Below, piece after piece: positions 23,403 to 34,321 of a stretch of DNA of 64,000 bases (position 1 is its first letter; every line of letters begins with the position of its first letter). The notes below the pieces were generated by a model. The model had not been told where the DNA came from and searched no databases. It worked only from the letters and a program-made list of their open reading frames with translations. Source of the DNA: Tulasnella sp. 424 (taxonomy: Eukaryota > Basidiomycota > Agaricomycetes > Cantharellales > Tulasnellaceae). The position numbers and the translations under genes were made by a program. The stretch is taken from NCBI GenBank assembly GCA_019633425.1, contig WSUB01000135.1, forward strand, positions 52,910 through 116,909. Direction: 5' to 3'.

Positions 23403-25803
23403 TTATGCCGGCCATAAATTCGTTGGGATGATGTCACCTTCGACGCCTTCACTTTCCCTCCTCCAGCTGATAATCCTCCGTCTGTATGACTGAAACGATT
23501 CCATTTGGCCCGAGCTAACCCCCCTTTTCACAGCTGCCTCTACAAGCCCAGCGTGGAGCTTGACGTCTTCCACCCACTTTAAGATTATCGTTTTCGTGCA
23601 ACGACTCTCCACTCCCAGGCGAACAACGGCCGAGAGACCTCGATAGGTCCCATCGACCGCCCCTCCGTACTGCCAGTGGAGGACGGGCTTGTTCGATATC
23701 CCGGATGGGGTAGGATCGACCCAACGATACACGCTCCTTGTGCTGTTGAGGACGATCCACTTTGACATCCATGTTCCGAGAATAACTAAGAACGCTTCCA
23801 GATCGAATCCCAAGTCGTTGAAGGCTAGGTTGAGGGCTTCCAGATTGTCCGTGTCGATGGCGAGGTCGAGCTGGCGGCATTTGGGAGCGCGAAGTCGAGT
23901 GAAAAGCTGAGCCATCTCGACGGTGTTTTCGCCCAGTAGATGAAGTTTGAACTGGAGCAACTCGGGTAGTTCCAAGGTTTCGATGTTCTGGAACAGTCGA
24001 GCGTAGGACGGTCGGACATCTACGAGCTCCAAGTAACGCAGCTTGTCGTTTCTGGCCAGGATACGAAGGAGGTAGGCGGGGCAGATCCCCATAGGACGAA
24101 TAACGCGGAGCGTCTCGACTCTTGCGAAGATTGGGACGTCCTCAAGCTTGGGAACTATTCCAGTAAGCACGACATACCGAAGGGCGCCGGCGTCCCCGCT
24201 GAAGCAGCGGAGGGAATGAACGAAAGGCATGGTCGTTGCGTGGATGGTGGTGACTTCGGCCGACTTTAGCGCGGGTGCAGGACCACTAAAGGCTCTCGCG
24301 ATGGCGAGGTAAGAGCTCCAAGTTGGAGGCACGTCGTTGAACTGGAGAGACCTCCATCGAAGGCGATGAGGCGTGACTTTGTCCACGAACTTGTCAAGGG
24401 CGGACTGAACGGTGCTTGGATACTCCATCGAGCCATCAAAATGGACTGTGATTGCGACGCCGCTCGACCTTTGGATACACGCGTCCAGCATTCCTGGTGG
24501 GTTGGCGTTTGAAAGGTGTGACCACAATGATGGGGTGCTTTCCGCAGCAATCTTCCACTTCTTGCAAACCGCCATGAGACCATACAGTGTTGACCTGTAG
24601 ATTTTCGCCGAGGCTATAGTAGGATCGGGGTGCCGTGAATGAAGATAGATTGGAGACAGGTCGACGGGAGATCCTTGACAGTCGGAGCAGTTGTGAGAGC
24701 ACCGCGGCTGTGACTGCTGCTGGGTCGTCGTTCGAGGTCGTCCCACTCTTCGAAGAATTTGAGGGTGCTAAGGTCAAGATTGAATTTAACTCGTTTCTCT
24801 GGAACGAATGTGGTGATCAGTTCGTTGTGCCAATCCCGCAAATAACAAGAAACTTACGGGGCCGCTCGAGAATGGAGAGCTCAGGGAAAGATGAAGACCC
24901 CAGACCATCAGCTAAAGCCTCGTCGCGTTCCGAGAAGACGCGTGTAGCTTTTCGTTTCTCTGGCGGGTTCGAGCAGGGGAGATGTTAGGTGAGTGAACCA
25001 GTCACCGCAGAGAAGAATCAAACAACGCTCACCACGAGACGGACCAGCGACGGAAGGCTCATTTGGAGCGGAGGTATCGGGGGGTGCTGGAATGTCTTGA
25101 TGGGGTCCAGCCAGACGACGACTTCGTCTTCTTTCTGTATACAGAGAAAGTAAAGAGGCGAGAAATCAAGGGTAGCATGTCATGCTTACTACCAACGGAC
25201 TGGGTGATGTCGTCTTCGGGAGGGTTGGCATCGCCTGGCGTGGATGGTTGTGACTCATCGAGGTCAGGTATGGATGGCGGTTGACCTAAGCAACGAATGG
25301 CCGAAGTGAGACGCAACCAAACATTAAGACAAAAGAATGAAGACTTGATCGGAAACTAAGGATGTTTAACTTACTCGTGGCCGAAGCAAGCCACTTCGTG
25401 ATATAGAGTCGAATGCGAGTCTCCTCTGCACTGCCGGGACGGATCTCTCGGACCGTAAAGTCGCCGAAATCAGAATTCCTCCTCATTAGTCTCCGTGTCT
25501 TCGCTGCGGCAATGCCGTCAGTTACCCGTAGCCAGTGGTTTTTACTACGAGGGTCCTTGGTAGTCGTGGCATTCCTGGAAAGGGGATGATGTCATAAGAA
25601 TTTGGTCTGAACATATGGAACAGCGCGAAGTCAAACGAATCCAGAACATACTGATCAAGCTTCGTTATAACACTTTGTAGGGACTGTTCCGATGGCGCTG
25701 CTGATTTTCGCTTTGGTTCCAGGACGAACGTCAGGCCAGAGTAAAAGGCAAGGTCGCGGTCGAGGTCTGAGGATGATGGATTCGAGTGGTCTGAGCGTGA
25801 CAT
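23403..25803 (-). CDS. F-box protein, copy B, single apparent frameshift
   Basis: Starts at 25803 (MSRSDHSNPSSSDLDRDLAF). The N-terminal family domain spans exon 1 (GLTFVLEPKRKSAAPSEQSL) and exon 2 (ATTTKDPRSKNHWL to EETRIRLYITKWLASAT). Small exons then encode a Pro/Arg-rich linker with KRKATRVFSERDE. The long last exon begins with KRVKFNLDLSTLKFFEEW. The F-box motif KDLPSTCLQSIFIHGTP is followed after a frame change by DPTIASAKIYRSTLYGLMAV. At about 24,622-24,632 this copy has one C fewer than copy A (CCCC against CCCCC), which breaks the frame inside the F-box. The remaining roughly 430 residues (LRR-like region, LRYLELVDVRPSYARLFQNI) are open to the natural stop at 23403. Either a recent pseudogene or a homopolymer sequencing error; the otherwise clean exons favour the latter slightly. 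Confidence 0.7.
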
Positions 25804-26117
25804 GGTCGATGTATCCTGTCGTAAAGAGCGACGGAGGAAGAAGATGAGGGCGACTGGGACGAGTGAATTCCCGAGCTGTATGGTATTTGAATCACTTTGC
25901 GGGGCATTCATGCGATAACCAACGTTTTCCATACCTATGACCAAAACAATCGGAGAATATCATTAGAATTTCAGATCACTCCAAATAACGGGCAACCAAC
26001 GGTCCAGGCTACGAACCTGACCACCGTACGTAGTTGGAAGCCTGGCGGTCAATTGGCGTTCACGGATTCAGAGATCAACGAAGAGAAGACGGTCCCCAAG
26101 ATAGAATTCCATTCCGT

Positions 26118-26885
26118 CGCTGACTGAAGGGCGCGATCCTTGGGAGTCATTTTGATCCCGTCGACACGTCACAACCCGGGCCGCCAGAGTCTGCCAGTCC
26201 AGTCGCCAATCACCCAACTCACCGAACCGCCTCCTACCTCACACGCGAGAGCGTATTTGAGGCAGGGGTTTGCTTTCGAAACGTCAAACACCAACCACCC
26301 CTTCAAGACCTGGCCGGCCTCCAAGTTCGCAACGGCCAGCGGCGTGCCCCGGGTTTCTTGGTAGGTAGACCTTCGTCCTTGGGAGGTGAAGCACGTCCTG
26401 AGATTCTTCTTTAGCCGTTGCCGGGCCACGCTGTAGGTTTAACTGAGCTATATGCCGTGATCGCGGGTGTACGCTGTAAAGTGTCACTATGGGTTCTAAC
26501 GCGGACCACGAAGGGCCCGAGTAGAAGGAGGAATGTGGTTTGAATTTCGCCCCTTTCTCCTGTAGTTTAAACCACGGGTAAAGCCTTTTGGCCACGGGCT
26601 TGAGAGGCTGCGGACTCCCCGTTCTTCCGCCGGGACGAAGTTCGGCGACGCGCGTTTGTCGGTCGCTGAACGGGTATCCCGATGATCAAACCTTCGTCTC
26701 GACAAGGTCTTTTCTCCTGTTGTGTTGCGTTTTCGTCTTGTTTTCTTTCTCTTTTCCTCCTACGTTGTCTTGGCATCGTTCTTTTGGGGCTCAATGTTGA
26801 CCGCGGGCCTCCACGTGGTGAGCCCTGGTAACACTCTTCTCGCTGACGAGAAGAGTGGCGAAACCGCGGTCTTGCTTGTATTCTT
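26118..26885 (+). repeat. dispersed repeat family, copy 2
   Basis: Same landmarks as the other copies: ATTTTGATCCCGTCGACACG near the left end, CCTTCAAGACCTGGCC, the candidate splice pair around 26,361 and 26,414, GAATTTCGCCCC, GGGTAAAGCC, GGCTGCGGACTCCCCGTTC and the hairpin at the right end. It diverges from F-box copy B. Confidence 0.7.
26799..26871 (+). other. nested hairpin at end of dispersed repeat, copy 2
   Basis: GACCGCGG (26799-26806) and CCGCGGTC (26864-26871) frame the same two inner hairpins as in copy 1, with only one substitution in the linker. Confidence 0.6.
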
Positions 26886-27238
26886 AGTAATCTTTCTATC
26901 TGTAATGCATATGATCGGTTAGCTGCGCACGCTTTGGTTGCTGGTCGTTGAGCATCAGAGGCTCCTGGACCATGCTTGGTCGAAGTCGGGAGGATATGGG
27001 CGAGGTCACGGACAGTCCGGGTCAAAGCACCAGGACAGGCAGCTAAAAGAAGAGCACCCAATTGCCTCGAAGACGGATGAGCCGGACGCGAAACGTCGAC
27101 TGCGATAGCCACGACATGGGAACGACGCAGCGACTGCGCTCCCGAATTGCAAATGGAACGACGAGGAGCACGAAAGACTTCCTGTACTTGGGACTCATGT
27201 TGTTGCCACAAATCCGTGTATAACCAGGGGAAATGGAA

Positions 27239-27950
27239 TCATACAATCGATGATTGGCGGACACCAACTAATCTGTCTACGGCCTACAGGAAGGTCAGGA
27301 TTGTTAGGATTGGTCGGAGACACGGTAACGTTGCTCTAATATAATCCTGGCCACTTACCGGTCGCACGTAAGGCAGTGATAGGAAAGTCCCCACCACCGG
27401 CAGTTGTCGAAGGAAAGTAATGATCACGGGGAAGAAGTCTCTGCCAGAATTATCTGCCCGCGTAAGTATGCCAATCTCGTATCATGAACGATGAGCGGAT
27501 ATGCGTACCCGAATAGATTCAGGAACCCGAAGAACTCGACCAAAATGCCAATGATGGGCCATTTGAAGAACACGAGAAGAATACCTCCAAAGAAGCACAA
27601 TGATCCACGTAGTTTTTGCTTCCGAGCGAAGAAATAAAAGGTCTTGGTGGGGCCGATAATGAGGGTTAATCCGGTTACAAAGAGAATCTAGTCGGTGCGG
27701 GTGAGCGAACTTTGGCCGCCGACAAAATGAGGTGAAAGGAACAACGTACGTTGCCAAGAGCTAATAAACCTCCATCAAAGAAAAGCATAACGCCCAGGAA
27801 CATGAAGAAAACGCCGAAGGACGTCAAACCGACGCCGATTTCTGTTGTTCATTTTGGACGGATAGTGACGCGTCAAAAATATGCACTCGCTCAGGCCCGG
27901 CCACCAAGACGGGACAAAATTCACTCACTTTGAGCATCCGTGAGCCACAT
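27239..27950 (-). CDS. GOT1: Golgi transport protein Got1
   Basis: Small four-helix membrane protein of the ER and early Golgi, involved in COPII vesicle traffic. Exon 1 gives MWLTDAQ and is spliced to [20 protein letters not shown], the family signature (yeast Got1 begins MWLTDFQ-RIGVGLT). Later exons give [57 protein letters not shown] and a short tail [13 protein letters not shown] before TGA. Length (about 140 residues) and the four hydrophobic blocks fit the family. The 3' end lies within 80 bp of the right edge of the segmental duplication. Confidence 0.93.
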
Positions 27951-28580
27951 ATTCCAGTAGTGTCAAGGAAGTGAAAGGAGGGAGTTAAAGTGTGAAAGGG
28001 CGTATTAGATATTATTGAGGTGTGTCTCGGGAGAGTGTTCGTGGTTTTACGCTGTCGTGGCAAAATTCGCTGACGTCAGCTCGATCGTGTCCCTGCAAGG
28101 CAGACGCCGAATTTCCGCTGCGGACAGCAGGCCGTTTAGGCTGAACCTCGTCGACCCCGTACGTGGCAAGTGCACAGCGTACTCTAAGTGGCCTTGCTGT
28201 TGTGGCTTCGGTAAGTGCTTCGGGATGGGCAGGTCCTGGGGCGCGGGACGGGGCCAAGCCCTGAGTTCAACTCGAGCCCCTCCCTGGTTCATTGTCATTG
28301 TCAAAATGCTGAGCTCATGGATGAATTTGTATCTAAGAAACCAGTTTTGGCTCAGGATACTGCTTTTACTGGTGACACTTTGTCTGGCCTTTTGTCACAA
28401 AACGCTCTCTAGCTATGGCAGGCTGAAGTCCGAGCAGTTTGTCCCCCACCTCTCGACGTTACTATAAAGACCCATGGCGGAAATGGTTTCCTCGATCCTC
28501 AAACCGCAACCTACTGGCTTAGGTACATTACCCTTAGATTCACGACTCTCGACGACCACTTCTTTCTACTCCCCATCGTC
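27951..28580. other. intergenic between divergent GOT1 and hypothetical gene
   Basis: No gene seen. It must hold both promoters. A TATA-like TATAAAG lies at 28463-28469, 112 bp upstream of the plus-strand start codon. Confidence 0.4.
28463..28469 (+). promoter_or_regulatory. TATA-like box upstream of hypothetical gene
   Basis: TATAAAG at a distance that would allow transcription of the gene starting at 28581. Confidence 0.4.
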
Positions 28581-29601
28581 ATGGCTCCTCTATACCCAGT
28601 CCGCGCAGCCAGTCTTCGCCGAACGCAAGATACCACACTCCAGCAAGATACTCAAAGCTCGAAGCCACGTTCGCCCTCCAAGGGCTCTCCCAAGAAACCC
28701 AAAAGTCCCCGGAAATCCAAGAGTTCCTCCAGCCCTCTCCCCAAGTCTGTCCTGGTGACCCCCGGTAAATCCCCCCAAAAGTCCCCAAAGTCTCGTCGCC
28801 ATGTAACATTCGACGAGAACGATCATGTTCACGAGATAGAGGACGGTCCCGCTTCCGACGGGGAGGATACCGCCCAACCTGAGCCTCAAACTCTAGTTCC
28901 AGGATTCGTCTGGCCATTGAAATTTCCCGACTATAGTCAACTCGTTGATGTGTGCGTGACTCAGGGCATGTCTACTTTTGATGGACACCGGGTGAGTGTC
29001 GACGTTCTTGGCTATCACATTCGTTTGGTGTTGAACCTGTTTGAACGTTTTACAGGGCATCTTATCCTTAGAGAGTCACGCCTCGTTGAAGGAGACCGTC
29101 AACAGGGAGAAGCCTTTAGTGGCATCGAGGATGGCAGCGAGAACGCTGTGTAACGATGTATTCGTGCAGACGTTTGAGCAGCTTAAGCTGGAACAAGAAG
29201 CAGGGGTCGTCATCAAGACAAATAGCGAGCTCACCGAGGTCCGTCTGGTAGCGACCCTCATGATAAGTGTCTGGCCTAAATTCATGACTATCCTTTTAGG
29301 TTGTCAATGAAGTCGCGGACTTCATGCTGCCCTGGCATAACGCGGATTTGAGAACGATGCTTGACCCCGACCAAGAGAATTTGTTTGAGCGCGTTGGCGC
29401 CGATGAGTGAGTCCCCCCTCTTCGTACATTTCGAGTTCCACGCAGACCTAATCATGATCCCCTTTCTCTAACAGCCATTCAATCACCAACCCCAACTTCT
29501 TCATGCCCGCCGAAGAGCTGAAAGCTAATAAGATGGGACCCCAGTTCATCCATGAAAACCTCAACCCAGTGCGACGCGGGAGCAGCGGGATGATTTTCTA
29601 G
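28581..29601 (+). CDS. hypothetical protein, basic N-terminus
   Basis: Four exons (28581-28991, 29056-29238, 29300-29406, 29475-29601) give exactly 275 residues with consistent phases. The first 90 residues are a Ser/Pro/Lys-rich disordered tail with repeated SP(K/R) sites (SPSKGSPKKPKSPRKSKS), likely phosphorylation or DNA-contacting segments. A more ordered part follows (FVWPLKFPDYSQLVDVCVTQ, MAARTLCNDVFVQTFEQLKL, VNEVADFMLPWHNADLRTML), ending in PNFFMPAEELKANKMGPQF. I do not recognise the family. The SP-rich tail suggests a nuclear or cell-cycle regulated protein, which is inference only. Confidence 0.7.
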
Positions 29602-30186
29602 CACGGCGTTCGGAGAGGTTTGAAAGGCGCCTTTTGGTTCAATAATAGCCTTTGCTGCAGAAGCGCCGGACGTCTGCAGTGTTACACGTTCCTTTTCTTA
29701 TCACCCTGTCAACCTCCTATAATGCCCTCGTTATGCCTTCACATGTTAATAAGATATGCCGCGTATGTTCCGAACACCCTCGTGTGTTAACGTTATCGTT
29801 CGGAGCGTAAGGGCTGGTGGTGGAGGGGACGCCTCGAGAAGCCTCCGGCATGCGATGAACCGGCTGTGGCGCACGTGCATTCGTGGGGAAGGCCTGAAAT
29901 TCGGGGACATGGCTGAGATTTACGCCTGGACCGCAGGCTTCACTAAGTACTGCTTCCCTTCCTTTCTCTTACCTCCTTCTTCCAACTCAAGATACCCCAT
30001 AGACAAAGGGTGACCGAATCAAGTCCAGTTTTGCTACAGGAAGCTTTAAAATTCTTGTACCACCACAAGTGAGCTCCAACTTCGAACTCGCTGGCTCTGC
30101 TGCCCCTGTGCTGTTCACTCACCGCACACCTTTCCCCGACAGAATAACGCCTTAGAGACGTACCCCAAAACCCTCACAAAACGATC
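29602..30186. other. intergenic
   Basis: No gene supported. A short open frame around 29,756-30,013 lacks any recognisable feature. Confidence 0.4.
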
Positions 30187-32322
30187 ATGTCAACTACGCG
30201 TAGAGCGCCCGGAAGACCCCGTTCGCTGTCTGCCTCCACAACGCCGCGCCGACAACCGAGAAAACCCCCGTCGTTCATTTCCCAGTCGTTCATCCCTCGC
30301 AAGGCTTGGAAATCCAGCACAGCGCAAGCCGTCGACGATGCCGGTCAAACCAAAACTGATCCTCTCGTCGCCCGCGTTTCTTCGTCGCAACGCCGACCAT
30401 CAGCAGCGACGGGGAAGAGTAAGGGCGACCGCTGCATCTACCTTACGAATTCGACGTCCCTCTTGCCTCCTTCCTTGGAACCACTAGACATCCCTGCAAC
30501 TGCAGCCCATTTCTCACTGGACGGGCTTCGAGATGCGTTCCTTTCGAATCTTTCGGACCTCCAGGCACGGCTATCCCGTCTGGCGGAGGAGTCGAAAGCA
30601 GAGGAAAGCTCCGACCAGGAGGCCGACCCATCCATTCCTCCTTCGAACCTGGAAGACGTCCTTGAAGAAGGTGCAACATTTGCCAGAGAAGGAATGGAGT
30701 TCCTCGCATGGCTGAAGGAGGAGATGGGCGCCCACATGTTGGACCTGGACTTTGACTTCGACTTCGACTTTGATTTCGACTTGGACAACGCCCTCGCCGG
30801 CGTTCGATCGCATCTTCCCGATGTCAAGTCACACCTACCCGACTTTGATTTTGAATTCAACGTCCGTGAACGTGTCACGAACACCTTCGACGATGCTCGC
30901 GAACGGATCCGCCATCTGGACTTGCACCTCCCTTCATTCCCGAATACGTTAGAGTACCAGGAAAGGCTGCAGGCCCGGCTGACGAGCATTCGCGAACACC
31001 TTCAAGCCATATCTCTGCCTTCTCCGACCCAGCTCACCCTCCCTTCGCTCCCGACTCCGAAGACTTTGACCAACCTCCTCCCTGACATCCTTGGTCCTGA
31101 GGAGGATGAGACGGAGAGAGCTTTACGCAATAGGGCTGCTGAGCGTAGCCGCGCTATGGCTGCGTCGTGTAATGGCTTGAAGCTCATCAGCTTTAACGAT
31201 CTTCCGACGAGATGGAAAAATAATGAACATGTTCATCATGGTTATAGGTAAGGCCCGGCTTGACAACGTACATGATTTGACATCTAAGACCGCTTTCCCT
31301 CATAGATTCATCCCCTTCTCCTCATGGCCTTCTCTTTTGCTCTCGATGTTTGCCTTGCATAACGAAACCGGTCAGTCAGCCCATCAAGTTGCATACGACG
31401 TACTTATCTTTTCTCTGTCCAGCCAATATCCACTCGCACCTCTTACCCTTTGCATCGATTATCCTCGCTCTTGCATGGCCGAGCATGACCATTCCAACTC
31501 ATTTCCTCCCCTCCAACCTCTCCGAAATCCTCCGCCTCCCCTCATCCCTTCATCTCCCAGCTCTACTCCCGTCTTCTCCGCACGTGGAGGTCGATCCGAT
31601 TCCCAAATACCTATTCTTTGGGGCCGCTGCGACATGCTTGGCCTGCTCCTCGCTTTGGCACTTGTCGTCCGGTTGCTCCGACACTTGGGTACTCGAAAAC
31701 GGCGCTCGTATTGATTATGTTGGAATTGGATGGCTCATCAGCGCAAGCGTAGCCACCTGCGTCTATTACGGGTTTGACTGTCATCCCAATTGGATGATAG
31801 CGTACATTGGGCTGACCGTCGTCACTGCGATTGCGGGTTCGGTCGTGCCTTTCCAAGCGTGGTTTGATGAAAGAAAGTACAAGGTGCGCAGCTTCCTGTG
31901 GCGCATTGCCGAGAGTTCTTGAACTGATCGAGGTGGCCTCACTCTAGATGAAGCGAGTCGCTTTCTTCGTTGCTCTTGCTTGCTCGAGCATGGTTCCCGT
32001 CATACATCTTGGTTTCCTCAAGGGACCTAGCTCGGCATGGGCATGGATTTGTAAGTCGCTCTGTTTCGGTCTCTACATACGGCTCCCTGACACAATCCGA
32101 TTTATTATCCGAGCAGCTCCTGTGCTACCGTCAGTCGTCGCGTATCTTGTCGGCCTCGTCTTTTACTCCACGCATTTCCCAGAGTGTTTCTTCCCAGGAC
32201 GCTTTGACTACTGCAGTAGCCATGCCATCTGGCATTTGTTCATTGTAGTCGCCATTCGGGCCCATTGGAGAGCTGTAGAGTACTTCCAGACCGACGTTCC
32301 GAACCATGTCTGCATTGCGTAG
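30187..32322 (+). CDS. PAQR / adiponectin-receptor-like (Izh, hemolysin-III) membrane protein
   Basis: Five exons (30187-31247, 31306-31370, 31423-31883, 31948-32050, 32117-32322) add up to 631 residues in frame. The first 350 residues are an unusual cytoplasmic extension: a basic disordered start, an acidic region with an uninterrupted DFDFDFDFDF run (about 30,748-30,783), then amphipathic helices (VRERVTNTFDDARERIRHLD, LQARLTSIREHLQAIS). The PAQR core follows: ISFNDLPTRWKNNEHVHHGYR, HNETANIHSHLLPF, a seven-helix region with CSSLWHLSSGCSD, RIDYVGIGWLISAS, and the C-terminal FPGRFDYCSSHAIWHLFIVV. The His, Asp and His residues of these motifs form the metal site in the family (S-x3-H, D, H-x3-H). 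Fungal Izh proteins act in zinc and lipid homeostasis; a ceramidase-type activity is proposed for the superfamily. Confidence 0.9.
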
Positions 32323-32519
32323 GCAGTGAAGCATGGCTTTGGTGAGCTTCATGGAGCCAAAACGCTTTGATTTGCTCCGCTCTTTTTATATATCCACTTC
32401 CTTTCTTTCGTATGTATATTGGAGGTACTCTGCTCTGCTTTCCACCTTCGCATTCGCTCGTGTTGTTTTGGGACAATTGTAGTATAATCTTATTATAGTT
32501 TTGCGACATAGATGATAGA
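32323..32519. other. short convergent spacer
   Basis: 3' flanks of the PAQR gene and of a weakly supported minus-strand gene; AT-rich, nothing else seen. Confidence 0.4.
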
Positions 32520-33118
32520 TTAATACACGCTCGGTAAACGGACTGGGAGCGATAGACTTTTCGGGGGCGGTCTCGGGCGATAAGAATCCACGTAGTTAGC
32601 GTGCTTCCGTTTCTTCTTTGCCTTCTTGCCAGACCCGGGTGACTCATCAACTAGAACTGTCAATATCAGCGAAAGTACAATCAAAATAGGAATTGAACTT
32701 AGCGTTCGAACCGCTTTGGAGGAACTCGGTGATTCCCCGACGCAAAAGGAGACCAGGCTCTCGTTTCATAGTCAGGAGTGATGTACGAAGTATGAGGCAG
32801 CTTCGGCAGCTGGCTTTGGCGCTTATTCTTCCCAGATAGTTCTAGAGGTCTTATAGGTTGAATGGTAGTTAGTGTTGACTGCCCTGCCAATGCGGCCGAA
32901 TATAATTCTGCACCAGAACAAAAGATTTAAACATGGCGACAGGGTGCCCTCGCGGGCCGTGGTGAGTTTGCACTACTTGAGGGCGTGGCTGTTCGTTATA
33001 AATTTAGGCGAAAGGCGAACTCGGTCGTACTCGGTCCCGCCTCTTCGGTGCTCTCTCGTTTTCGCTTCCGATCTTGCCTGTTGATTTCGATACAGGTGCT
33101 TGCCACCCTGCTTTCCAT
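32520..33118 (-). CDS. possible small basic protein
   Basis: A tentative gene. Start at 33118 (MESRVASTCIEINRQDRKRK), joined by an intron (about 32,911-33,026) to KLYSAALAGQSTL. The next exon runs through LPKLPHTSYITPDYETRAW to PPKRFE. It is joined to LDESPGSGKKAKKKRKHANY and a stop at 32520. The last junction works only if the 53 nt intron starts with GC (GCTAAGT...TTCTAG), like the VDAC first intron. The product would be about 150 residues, very basic, with a nuclear-localisation-like KKAKKKRK. Family not recognised; the upstream exon is the weakest part. Confidence 0.35.
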
Positions 33119-34321
33119 ACAAAGCTACATGTTCTCGACTAAAACCAGGATAAGGTATACCAACGAATACCCACTTTCAAGGTGGGACGGTTGACACGCT
33201 GTTTGGTCCCGGATACTTTCCGGGCCCCTCACCAGCAATAAGAATCTCAAAGCGGCCGCCGGTGCCTCTTCATTTGCTTCAAGTACGTCATTTAGAGCAT
33301 CGCCTTCCGGGGCGCCACGGTAGCAGTCGCCGTGGGTAGCTTTGCAATCCGGTGATAATAGGCGGGCCTTCCAGTTTTAGCATATGATGGTGTGAAGAAA
33401 TTTAATTGCTGCCATGTATCGAAGAGTGTTTATCAGGGATTTATTGGCTAGTAATCAGAAAGATCACTCACAGTCCTTCAATGTTGTCGAAGAAGCCCAG
33501 TATCTATTCCGGGGGCGGCACGGCGTCCGGTTGTAAGCAGACAACCAATAAGTCGGGCGTGCTGGGATTTCGCAATCTCAAGGACCGCTTTTCTCCCCAT
33601 CGCAAGCCTCGTTATCCTTGCGGGAGGCGTTGAATTTGAAAGGGCGTTGGACATGGAGCCAGAACTTTGGACATGATATTTGTGGCGATTTTATTTGCTC
33701 CTGCGGCTTGCCCTCGAGTATTCAGGTCGCGGCATACTTCAACTCGCTTAATCTCCCCGGAATGCATCATTTGACGCCATAGATGCCTTGAGCGACCCTC
33801 GCCCCGCCCAAGCGTGGATCTTGTGTCGAAAAAGGTCTTAGTTCGGTATCGTTCGGAGAAAACATCCATCAGAGTACCCGTAGCTTGCGAACGTACGTCG
33901 TTCCGTTCAACTTCCAAGAGTCTCATTTTAACTTATCTTCCCGAACCCCAGCGAATAAGAAGCGATGCCACTCTATATAGACTTTCCGAGCTCTTCGCAT
34001 CCATTCTGCATCGTGGGATGCTCCGTCGGAGAAACTTCGTCCGAAGACACCACTAGATCTTCCTCCACAAACTGGGCGCGGCAGTTGTCGCGGTCCGTCA
34101 TAACCAGAAGGCAGAGAACAACTGCGGTCCCCGACTCCGCCCTAAATCAAGTCGGGTGAACTGACGACACGTCGTAGGTGGGCTTCTCGTCGGTCCATCC
34201 TCCCGCGCCAATCGGAGTTAGTCCCGGCCATACCCTTGTAATCCTCGTCCTCGAAGTAAACGAGCCATAAGAAGAGCTGAGATCTAGAAAATAGTGAGCA
34301 ATTCTATCCTCAGTCAGAATC
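33119..34321. other. unresolved region
   Basis: An ATG-initiated minus-strand frame of 104 codons (33,612-33,926) and a shorter minus-strand frame near 33,240-33,340 look mildly coding, but no splice chain or family could be found. No confident gene. The right end holds the promoter of the SGNH gene. Confidence 0.3.

Larger units (their letters stand above)
20329..27165 (+). repeat. segmental duplication, copy 2
   Basis: Direct counterpart of 9,024-15,990. It starts AAAGAATATTACATTATACG and contains BBE-like copy 2, F-box copy B and the second dispersed repeat, in the same order and orientation. The right edge is approximate; homology fades just inside the 3' flank of GOT1. Confidence 0.85.

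Noticed and set aside
15000..27170. Dispersed repeat as a solo LTR, Helitron or classical TIR transposon
   Set aside because: No TG...CA ends, no CTRR end after the hairpin, no terminal inverted repeats and no target-site duplication could be recognised from four copies.
30438..30989. 183-codon minus-strand frame rich in KSKSKS
   Set aside because: It is the shadow of the Asp-Phe repeat in the PAQR gene on the other strand.
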